Source of the DNA: Pelagophyceae sp. CCMP2097
Taxonomy: Eukaryota; Sar; Pelagophyceae
Assembly: GCA_026770575.1 (NCBI GenBank)
Contig: MU657195.1
Span: 138,756-157,829, forward strand
Reading direction: 5' to 3'
Length of the DNA stretch: 19,074 bases
The position numbers and the translations under genes are program-made. This document shows, one piece after another, positions 1 to 7,019 of this stretch (position 1 is its first letter; each line of letters starts with the position of its first letter). The notes under the pieces were generated by a model. The model had not been told where the DNA came from and searched no databases. It worked only from the letters and a program-made list of their open reading frames with translations.

Positions 1-459
1 AGGAGGATTTGAAAGTTCAGCGATTAGTTAAATAATTTCAATTATTTACGTGGGCATTGCAATGGGATTTGGCTGTATCCTTCGGGTCCTCCGTGTGCCT
101 CCGGCGCGCTCTTGTAATATACATCGTTTATTGCCACCTATATTGCGCGGCGCTCTCGAACGTTTGCATCAAATCCAGGCAGCCTCTTCGCGACATTTTG
201 CAAACGCCCCCTGACGGAGCAGGCTCAGACACAAGCCCCCATTGAGTGAACCCACCATATACCGTGACGACAAAAAGATCGGCGGCGGCGCCAATACTTT
301 GTGTGGCACAGCCGCTGCCCTGAGGCGACATGGCCCTCAGAGGTCCGCTGTCGTCGCACCAAGCGCCAGGGCCAGGCTTATTCGGCGCAGCAAGACCCAT
401 CACAAGCCGCGTCACAAGCCGCGGTCCCTTCATTGGGAACAATTAAAAAAGCCATTATA
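1..459. other. Intergenic stretch, nothing recognised
   Basis: Short overlapping open frames exist on both strands, but none shows a recognisable domain, signal peptide or composition distinct from the other frames. No repeat longer than a few bases was found. I treat it as intergenic. Confidence 0.5.
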
Positions 460-1094
460 CAGCTTCACTTTTTCAAGCTACTTTTCAAGTTGACTGGCGC
501 ATTTGCATAACGTCGCCTAAAACGCTTTAACCAGCAAGAACCAAGCCGACTGTGCTATGCGCATCTCCTTCTGACGCCGATGCGCCCAGCGCGCTTAGAT
601 CCTTCAGACTCGATGATGGAATTAGACAAGTTCACTTTTTTCAAGGAGCTTTTCAAGCTACTTTTTCGACATATCTTTTGTCGCTTCAACGTGAGCGCGA
701 AGCGGCGTCAAGGACGCCTCCCTTCGGCCACCCAGGTGAGATGGCGCGCGGGACGGGGCACGTCGGCCTCGCGACCGGCCCGCGCCTCGACGGAGGCGCG
801 GGCACCATCGGCGCCGCCCCGCCCGCCAGAGGCCGCGCCCCGCCCCCCTCCGCGCGGCGCGCCCGCGCCGCGCGCCCGCGCCGGGTTAACGCTCATCTAA
901 CGTTCGCTCAACGCTCATCCAACGAACTCTTCCCGCGCTTCAAAAGCATTTCCGCGCTTTAAAAGCAACTTTTAAGGCTCTATTTTTTAAGCTCAGCTTG
1001 AAAAGTAGAGCTATTAAAGCAGCTTTACACGCAAATACATACTTTTGGTAACTTTAAAATAAGCTTTAAAAGCTGCTTGAAAAAAGTGAAGCTG
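460..1094. repeat. AT-rich foldback repeat (inverted AGCTTTTCAAGC family)
   Basis: A motif beginning CAGCTTCACTTTTTCAAGC at 460 reappears in reverse complement at 1064-1094, where the matching strand reads CAGCTTCACTTTTTTCAAGC. A third, direct copy lies at about 627-660. Between 940 and 1090 there are many further AAAAGC and GCTTTTAA words in both orientations. The arms are about 30 bp with a few mismatches. The middle (700-890) is by contrast extremely GC-rich. No clear target-site duplication flanks the outer arms, so this may be an old foldback element or simply a cluster of inverted simple repeats. Confidence 0.5.
888..924. repeat. 11-bp tandem repeat, three units
   Basis: Three consecutive 11-bp units read AACGCTCATCT, AACGTTCGCTC and AACGCTCATCC, followed by a partial AACG. 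This is a short tandem array at the boundary between the GC-rich core and the AT-rich right half of the foldback region. Confidence 0.7.
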
Positions 1095-1574
1095 TCTATT
1101 GTATGGGATCCAGCCGCGGCGGCCCCGCCTGTTGTTTTTTAGCAGCCTCATTGGAGTGCATAATAGATGAAGAAGGACTACCTCTTACCCGATCGGGGCC
1201 GAGAGGCGAGGCCGAATCCTTGAGCAGTGGGACTTTTTAAGAACTAAATTGCGAGCCAAAACACCGATTCCGACGACTACGAGCCCTAGAGTGCGTGCGT
1301 TGCGTCTTCGTAGCAGCATAAAGCCGGGGGGGCGGTCGAATTTGACGCCGTCATTTTGCAGACGCCCGCGGGAGAACCCAATTCGATACATGGCCTACAA
1401 TTGGGGAGGTTCAACTCGTTCGCAGAGACGGACCGAGAATGTTTTTTTGTGATGGCCACACAAGACGGTGTGCCCCACGGCAGTTTTGACGAGATTGAGG
1501 CTGGGAGCTCGACAGCGCGTCGTCGGGGGCTTTAATTTTGGTGTGGTGACCATTCATTTAAAGCTCTTAAATGG
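1095..1574. other. Intergenic stretch, nothing recognised
   Basis: Only short frames without domains are present. A minus-strand frame (1185-1391) has a hydrophobic run, but nothing identifies it as a gene. Confidence 0.45.
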
Positions 1575-1682
1575 ACTCCGTCCTGGGTTGCCGCGTAGGG
1601 CCCTACGTAGGGCCCTACGACCCTACGTAGGGTAGGCTGGACCCTACGACCCTAACATCTATGCGGCAACCCAGACTCCGTC
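1575..1682. mobile_element. 92-bp TIR element (hAT-like MITE) with 8-bp target duplication
   Basis: The element proper spans 1583-1674. It starts CTGGGTTGCCGC and ends with the exact reverse complement GCGGCAACCCAG. Allowing one mismatch the inverted repeats reach 16 bp. The flanks are the identical 8-mer ACTCCGTC at 1575-1582 and 1675-1682, the expected signature of a transposition event. An 8-bp duplication is typical of hAT and of P elements; assignment to hAT is inference. The interior is a run of CCCTACG and GTAGGG words, including the palindrome CCCTACGTAGGG twice, and cannot encode a transposase, so the element is non-autonomous. Confidence 0.85.
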
Positions 1683-2035
1683 CGACGCGCGACGACCTTT
1701 TTACCCACTCGGAGAGGCCACGCCGAGGGTTGGCCTGCCGATATTTCAGACGAGCAACGATGTTTGACCGACTGACCATAACTCACTACGTGTGGGGAGG
1801 TTGAGCCCACTCGTCGCGTCGCGCGGACTCACCGCACAAAGCAGCATTTTTGACCTACTTGCTCACTCCGTTGTCGCACACTCCAGGGGGCCTCCTCTCG
1901 CGGCCCCGCGCATCCGGTGCCACACAAGCAGGACGGACAGCCCTCAAGTCCGTAGCTGATGCACGCTACACGGCCCACTTCCGTGAAATTCCCCCCCTTC
2001 AGGCCTTCTGGTGTGGGGCCGCCGACACGCCGGTC
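1683..2035. other. Intergenic stretch, nothing recognised
   Basis: No domain-bearing frame, RNA gene or repeat was recognised here. The open frames on both strands are short. Confidence 0.45.
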
Positions 2036-2180
2036 GGCGACTGCCGCTGGGTCCAACAATTTGGACCCAACGGGCATGGGCCACCGACGCGACGGGCAGG
2101 GGTCGCCGCTGGGTCCATCAAGATGGAACCAACGAACGAACGCCGGCTCGACGGTCAGCGGTCGCTGCTTGGTCCCCAGA
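2036..2180. repeat. Degenerate ~62-bp tandem repeat carrying a hairpin
   Basis: The phrase GCTGGGTCCA recurs 62 bp apart (GGGTCC at 2049 and 2111), with a weaker third copy near 2165. Unit 1 contains a 9-bp stem with a 4-nt loop (TGGGTCCAA at 2048-2056, TTGGACCCA at 2061-2069). Unit 2 keeps the hairpin in modified form (2111-2130). At one stem pair, unit 1 has A-T where unit 2 has T-A, which preserves pairing. Confidence 0.6.
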
Positions 2181-2315
2181 GTTCGCCCGGCGGGTTTGAG
2201 GCCGCCGTCGTGACGGTCCGCGGTCGCTCTTTAGGTCCGCAGTCGCTCTTTAGGGATTTGAATATCCCCCATAATTATTTGAATTCCTTTTCGGTGTTCT
2301 TCGGGATTCTAGGCC

Positions 2316-2473
2316 GACGCGCAATGACAATGAGCCTCGAGAGTGGCGTGAAATCCTTTGCGTCTTAGGACCGCGCCCTCGTCCGACTTCCTCCTTCCGC
2401 CAGGTATGCGCGGCGTCCCCTTTTCAGACGGAAATCTACTTTAGCTCCGGTGGACTCATTGTCATTGCTCGTC
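2316..2473. repeat. 158-bp segment bounded by ~21-bp inverted repeats
   Basis: GACGCGCAATGACAATGAG at 2316-2334 is matched in reverse complement at about 2452-2473 (GACGAGCAATGACAATGAG), with one mismatch in the core. No convincing target duplication flanks it. It could be the remnant of a small TIR element or an isolated inverted repeat. Confidence 0.5.
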
Positions 2474-2510
2474 CACGCCCTGCTCTTCCACGACACGCGT
2501 CGCGTAAGCC
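2474..2510 (+). repeat. Dispersed repeat, second copy near 4650-4685
   Basis: The run CCACGACACGCGTCGCGTAAGCC (ending near 2510) is repeated with two changes at about 4659-4681. Upstream similarity between the two places is detectable but weak over about 80 bp, so these look like diverged copies of one interspersed sequence of unknown nature. Confidence 0.5.
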
Positions 2511-3430
2511 GTTCCCCCTCGAGCCTTCCCCGAAATGTTCTGAAAAGTTAAACAAGATATGGCCTGATGTTGCTGGACTCCTCTCGGTGGACCCCGCCGC
2601 GGAGATGGGACATGAGGCATGAGGGTTTTTATTAATTATTACCAGTACATTTCGTATGACGATCGCCGAATTCTTTTCAAATGCACGCCAAATACGTTCT
2701 AAATGGTTCCTCGACCTCGATCGCGCGCTTGCAAAGCCCTCCGACTTCGCGCCCCGTCCACGTGCCCCCCGCAACCCGGCCCCGCCGCCGCATCGCACGA
2801 GGCACGCAGCGGCGCAAAGTGCTTGAGGAGCGGCTGCCGCCGGAACCTCAAACGTTTTTTAATTCGGGTGTCTTAATGATGATAATATCAAAATCACAGA
2901 GCAGCCTGCCCCTGAGGACCGGCGTCCAGCCCGGAGAACCTTTCCCTGGCGGAGTCGGCTCAACAAACTTAGCACGCACCTGGCAAATTTTAGAAAAGAA
3001 ACGATTAACATAAACGCCCACATCCGATGAATTGTTATCACCCATGATCTACAAGATTGTTCGCCGAAGAAACTAATTTTGCATTGCGCGTTTTTCTGAC
3101 AAAACTAAAGCGGATATTGGCCTGAGCTTCCGGCAGCCGCGCAAGCACCCCAAGGAACAGTCCGCGGGACCTCAACTTTAACCAAAGAGCGCCGTTTCCA
3201 AAAGTTACAGCAATTCGAATAATAACTCGGCCTGCGGCGAAGGGCCCGGGCTTTCTCTGTGCTTCGCTGGAGGGAAGTAGGCGCCGCTCTACAATTAGTC
3301 CACGTTCTCGAGGTTCTGAGAATATTCTGGGACTCGGAAGGCCCTTTTCAGACCCCCTTATATTGTACAGCCTCGCAATGTTATAGTCAAAAGTTTTCTT
3401 GCAGTAATATCGGCGATTGTTTCGTCGGTA
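2511..3430. other. Intergenic stretch, nothing recognised
   Basis: Several frames of 60-110 codons occur on both strands, but all lack domains and overlap one another. No RNA gene or strong repeat was found. Confidence 0.45.
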
Positions 3431-3520
3431 CCGGGTTCAAGCCCCGGAAATGGTATTTCACTTTCGGAAGAAAATAACTCTTCCGGGACTCGAACCCGGA
3501 ATCTTCAGACCACCACCAAC
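3431..3520. repeat. Two tRNA-3'-half-like (SINE-like) copies, tail to tail
   Basis: On the minus strand 3468-3520 reads like a tRNA 3' half. It has CTGAAGATT (anticodon-stem and variable-loop-like), then the T-arm CCGGGTTCGAGTCCCGG with a B-box core GGTTCGAGTCC. On the plus strand 3431-3463 carries a diverged version, CCGGGTTCAAGCCCCGG, followed by a related tail, so the two copies face each other. No matching D-arm or 5' acceptor strand is found at tRNA spacing on either strand. It is therefore not a complete tRNA gene. A tRNA-derived SINE fragment is the most likely explanation. Confidence 0.55.
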
Positions 3521-3550
3521 GGCTGTAGCCGGCTCCGGCCGACCGGTTGT

Positions 3551-3592
3551 GGCCGGCTGCGAGGCCGGCTGCGGCCGGCTGCGGCCGGCTGC
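3551..3592. repeat. GGCCGGCTGC decamer repeat, four copies
   Basis: GGCCGGCTGC occurs at 3551, 3563, 3573 and 3583, the last three uninterrupted. It lies between the two tRNA-like copies at 3468 and 3614. Confidence 0.8.
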
Positions 3593-3613
3593 ACATAACC
3601 CAAAGACCAATAA

Positions 3614-3666
3614 AAGAAAATAACTCTTCCGGGACTCGAACCCGGAATCTTCAGACCACCACCAAC
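3614..3666 (-). repeat. Second identical tRNA-3'-half-like copy
   Basis: This 53-bp stretch is identical to 3468-3520, base for base, while the flanks on both sides differ. That indicates a dispersed unit rather than a longer segmental duplication. The same T-arm and B-box are visible on the minus strand and again no D-arm follows at tRNA spacing. Confidence 0.65.
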
Positions 3667-4329
3667 TCGCAACTCCACTGCAACCCGGGGCGGCCTGGGA
3701 GGGGGCGCGGGCGCGGTGGGGGCCTGGGGAGGTTGGGCCGGGGTCGGGAAACCCGGAGTACTCTATTTCGATTCCGTTTAACAGGCCTTATGTCGGGGCT
3801 TCAGACATTGCCGGGGACGTGGAGACCCTAGGAGCCCGGGCCCACAGACACCCTTCTTATTTAACACACGCCGCATGTTTCTATTAAAGAGAGAAGAAGC
3901 GCCCTGTTTTTAAAAAAAAAGAGCCAACTGGAGCTTTTTAAAAACCTTCCGGCGGAATTTAGGCTAGGTATTCCAGAGGTTGCTCGACGTAGCCGCCTTA
4001 CCAACGGCCGTACACGCCCATCGGGGGCGAATGAACCAAAATCGGTGGTGTCCTTGGGTGGTAACGGCCGTCGCCAAAGTCGCCAAATCATTTTCCCGGG
4101 CCATACGGACGTGCCGAAGTTCATCCATCGACGCTGGAAGCGTATTGGCGTCTTGGCGCCCCGCATACGACCCCGGTAATTATAACTCCAAAGACTTTCT
4201 CAAAATTTCGCCAGAAAATCAGAACCTTCTTCGGCGAATCATCTTGTAGGCTCCAGCTGTGTCTAACAACCCCCCCCCTGCTCTTCTCAGCGTGAAAACG
4301 CACTCCCCACCACCCAAAAAGGTAAATTC
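3667..4329. other. Intergenic stretch, nothing recognised
   Basis: A minus-strand frame of 101 codons (3861-4166) overlaps plus-strand frames and has no recognisable domain. No RNA gene was found. Confidence 0.45.
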
Positions 4330-4347
4330 TTCCAGAATCTTCCAGAA
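4330..4347. promoter_or_regulatory. Perfect four-unit heat-shock-element-like motif
   Basis: TTCCAGAATCTTCCAGAA parses exactly as TTC-nn-GAA-nn-TTC-nn-GAA, the consensus array bound by heat-shock factors in eukaryotes. No convincing gene begins nearby on either strand, so it may be a chance match or mark an unrecognised gene. Confidence 0.35.
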
Positions 4348-4458
4348 AAATATCGTACAGAATTCCGGCGACACCTAACGACGCGAACACGTCGCTTTGA
4401 GAGAGCCCGCAGCTTTATCGTCGCCCGCGAGTTTACCGAGGCTTAAAAAGTGCGTGCC

Positions 4459-4560
4459 TCGATGGCTCGGCTCGTCAAGTGGGTGGGTTACCCCCCTCCC
4501 CCCCTAGTGGCCCTTTCGGGCTCGTTAAAGTGGGTGGGTCCCTCCCCTGGTCGCCCCGGG
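4459..4560 (+). repeat. Imperfect ~50-bp tandem duplication
   Basis: GGCTCGTCAAGTGGGTGGGT followed by a C-rich run is repeated as GGCTCGTTAAAGTGGGTGGG followed by another C-rich run about 55 bp later. The two halves differ by small indels. Confidence 0.55.
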
Positions 4561-4782
4561 GCTACTGTGCCCCCTGGGTGCGCTTTCTCAGCGCGCGGTG
4601 TCCTTTGCCCCTGGAAACTGTTCGGTCTCTGTGGCTCCTTGTCGGACTCTGCTCTGCTCCTCCACGACACGCGCCGCGTCAGCCACCGCCCATGATTTTC
4701 AGTCTCGGCTGCCTCTTGGATCAAGACTTAGTGGTTTTCTTAGATCTAGAATTCCTACCCCTTGGCAAAAAAAGGAGTCATG

Positions 4783-4885
4783 CGTGGGTATATAGGAACA
4801 TGTCGTGACTCTTTATATACCCAGTCTCCAGCGGACCAGAGCACTGGGACGTGATATCCCTTTTGCTCTTCCTATCAACACGATA
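4783..4885 (+). repeat. 103-bp hairpin repeat, copy 1
   Basis: This unit starts CGTGGGTATATAGGA and ends CAACACGATA. It recurs at 5101-5203 at the same length and with only a handful of substitutions. It contains an inverted pair, GGGTATATA and TATATACCC, about 18 bp apart, and a second pair, CCAGT and ACTGG, so a transcript would fold into two hairpins. The identity of the repeat is unknown. It could be a small interspersed element. Confidence 0.7.
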
Positions 4886-4949
4886 GGAGATATCTCCGGT
4901 TAAGGGCCTTACGTTACTCTGATTTCGGCCCCCTTTCGGGTGGGTTGTA

Positions 4950-4986
4950 GCACCGACGGTCGCGGGTTCGAGTCCCGGCGGGTGCA
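4950..4986 (+). other. tRNA-3'-half-like acceptor/T-arm minihelix
   Basis: A T-arm with loop TTCGAGT and B-box GGTTCGAGTCC (4965-4975) is followed by CGGGTGCA as in a tRNA acceptor 3' strand. GCACC at 4950-4954 pairs with GGTGC at 4981-4985. The segment could therefore fold as an acceptor-plus-T-arm minihelix without D or anticodon arms. No A box is seen upstream. I read it as a tRNA-derived fragment rather than a functional tRNA. Confidence 0.45.
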
Positions 4987-5100
4987 CGATTAAGACTACT
5001 TGCCCAGGAATGTTCCCATCGTAATCTCAAGCCCCCGCGTGGCACGATACGATTGAAAGGAATTCCCGGCAACTAGCTACGTTTCACTTAGATGGGGTAC

Positions 5101-5203
5101 CGTGGGTATATAGGAGCATGTCGTGACACTTTATATACCCAGTCTCCAGCGGACCAGGGTACTGGGACGCGACATTCCTTTTGCTCTTCCTATCAACACG
5201 ATA
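5101..5203 (+). repeat. 103-bp hairpin repeat, copy 2
   Basis: Second copy of the 4783-4885 unit, offset 318 bp. Both hairpin-forming pairs are kept: GGGTATATA with TATATACCC, and CCAGT with ACTGG. The tRNA-like fragment at 4950 lies between the two copies. Confidence 0.7.
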
Positions 5204-5311
5204 CAAGGGGGATCGGTTATAACCCCAAGGACTTTCTGCCAATTGCAGTTTTCGTCGGGGGCTGTTTTGCTCCTGTTGGGGGTGGTAGGGGACGTCGCGC
5301 TGAGTCCCACG

Positions 5312-5421
5312 ATGCCCGGTCCCGCAAAATTCTTCTGTTAAAAACGCTCAAACTGAAAATAAAAACGTCACTTTTGGCTCGTCTGAAGCGCTAATCGCGG
5401 CAATCGTGCGGGACCGGTCAT
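5312..5421. repeat. 110-bp segment with 15-bp terminal inverted repeats
   Basis: ATGCCCGGTCCCGCA at 5312-5326 is matched in reverse complement at 5407-5421 (ATGACCGGTCCCGCA, 14 of 15). The AT-rich interior has no coding potential. No target duplication is evident, so classification as a MITE is uncertain. Confidence 0.5.
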
Positions 5422-5839
5422 TTACCACCCCAGTGCGTATGGACCCGCCCCGTCACATAGCCATAATTTCGATCCGTGAGGTCCTGCGATAGGCAGCCGG
5501 GCCCGAACCTTTCCGATAGAGGAGGCAGAATCAAGTCAAAATCAAGGTAAGGAGGCAAATTAAGATTTTATCAAGTCCAAAGTATTTGGGGGAAGCGCTT
5601 GTTCACGCCCTTGCAAGGCGCCCTTCTCGAGGCTGATCATTTCACGGACACCCCAGGGGACAGGGAAGCCCATAGCGACCACGCACAACCCCGTAGGCGG
5701 CCTCTGGGAGCCACAACTTTGCGTCACTTGAGACTGGCTTTATCGCCGATGCCCCTTGTCAGACTTGTAGGAGATATCTCTGTCATGGCCGTTATTAAAA
5801 TCGCCGAATTGCTCGGGGTGTTCAAAATCCGAAAAAGGT
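5422..5839. other. Intergenic stretch, nothing recognised
   Basis: No gene, RNA or strong repeat was recognised. The palindromic word GGAGATATCTC at about 5770 also occurs at 4886. Confidence 0.4.
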
Positions 5840-7006
5840 TTAAGCCGCCGTTCCCTCCTCAGACTCGACGACGCGTCGTCCGTCGATGCTCGGGATGCTC
5901 CGCGGGGCCGTCGATGCCGCGTCGCGCTTGAGCGACGCCCGGCGCGGCAAGGCTTCCGACGAAGAGGCGGAAGGGGCGCCCGCAGAAGGCGAAGGGGTCG
6001 CTGACGGCGCCACGCCCGACAATGTCGAGATTGCCGACGGCGCCGCGCCCGACGGCGCCGCGCCCGACGCCGACGCCGCACCCGACGCCGACCCCGCGCC
6101 CGACGCCGACGCCGCGCCCGACGCCGCCGACGTCGCGCTCGTCCCGGACGGCGGTCCCGTCGACGCGTCGCCCGGCGCCGCTCTCGCCGCGGGCGCCGCT
6201 TTGGCCGCGGGCGCGGCGGTCGGCGCGGCCGCCGCGCTCGGCCACGGCGCGGCCATCGTCCAGGGCGCCGCAGTCGTCGAAGGCGCCACAGTGGTAATCG
6301 CGGCAGTCGTCGAAATCGCGGCAGTCGTCGAGGACGCCGTCTCCGGCGCCCCGGCGGCCGTCGTCGATGCGGTCGTCGAAACGGTCGTCGTCGAAACGGC
6401 CGTCGAAACGGTCGACACGACCGCCGAAAAATCCGCCGAAACTGCCGACACCGCCGCCGACTCGACCGCGGCCGCCGACCCTGCCACGGCCGCCGACCCC
6501 GCCGCCGCCGGCGCCTCGGTCGAACCTCCAGAGCCGGCTGTCGACGCTGCCGCGCTGGCCGACGCCCCTGCGCCGGCCGACGCCCCTGCGCCGGGCGACG
6601 CCCCCGCGCCGGGCGACGCCCCCGCGCCGGGCGACGCCCCCGCGCCGGGCGACGCTGCCGCGCCGGGCGACGCTGCCGCGCCGGGCGACGCTGCCGCGCC
6701 GGGCGACGCTGCCGCGCCGGGCGGCGCTGCCGCGCCGGTCGCCGCCGTCGAAGGCGCCGTCGCCGCATCGGCGCCGCAGTCGGCGCTTTCCGGGTGCGTG
6801 TTTTTGTGCGGCGCGGAGTCAATGGCGCGGTTGAAAGACGGGTTCCCAGCCGCGTCTTTTCTCCAAACTAGAAACCGTCTCTGCGGAATCGCAGACGGCG
6901 GCCGGCGAAGAGAGTTTTCGCGGAGCGGAGTTTGTGCGGCGCTGCGCTGCGCTGAAGCGAAAGGAGCCGAGGCGAGCGCTGCGGCGAGGGCGCAGAGGCG
7001 ACGCAA
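5840..7006 (-). CDS. Probable secreted Ala/Ser/Thr/Pro-rich mucin-like protein, start unclear
   Basis: The frame encodes an apparent signal peptide (RRLCALAAALASAPFASA, cleavage expected before QRSAAQ). A short basic and polar region and a low-complexity domain follow. The latter has nine or so SPGAAA/SPGAGA hexapeptides, then Ser/Thr clusters (STT, TTAA) and Ala/Pro-rich runs, ending in a basic tail before the stop at 5840. Such composition is typical of extracellular, potentially O-glycosylated cell-coat proteins; the function is otherwise unknown. The open frame continues upstream to 7696, but only through degenerate repeats, so I place the start near the signal peptide. No ATG is there: the codon in the expected place is TTG (7004-7006). 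A lost start, an upstream exon or non-ATG initiation are possible. The opposite strand is also open (5886-7175), but it lacks a signal peptide. Confidence 0.42.
   Translation of the reverse strand: MRRLCALAAALASAPFASAQRSAAQTPLRENSLRRPPSAIPQRRFLVWRKDAAGNPSFNRAIDSAPHKNTHPESADCGADAATAPSTAATGAAAPPGAAASPGAAASPGAAASPGAAASPGAGASPGAGASPGAGASPGAGASAGAGASASAAASTAGSGGSTEAPAAAGSAAVAGSAAAVESAAVSAVSADFSAVVSTVSTAVSTTTVSTTASTTAAGAPETASSTTAAISTTAAITTVAPSTTAAPWTMAAPWPSAAAAPTAAPAAKAAPAARAAPGDASTGPPSGTSATSAASGAASASGAGSASGAASASGAAPSGAAPSAISTLSGVAPSATPSPSAGAPSASSSEALPRRASLKRDAASTAPRSIPSIDGRRVVESEEGTAA
6567..6735 (-). repeat. 18-bp coding tandem repeat (SPGAAA/SPGAGA)
   Basis: About nine 18-bp units, plus-strand consensus GCGACGCYSCCGCGCCGG, run head to tail and split into two sub-blocks (GCTGC type and GCCCC type). 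The unit is a multiple of three, so it preserves the frame of the minus-strand protein and also of the opposing frame. Confidence 0.75.
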
Positions 7007-7019
7007 GGGTGCCTTGGTC

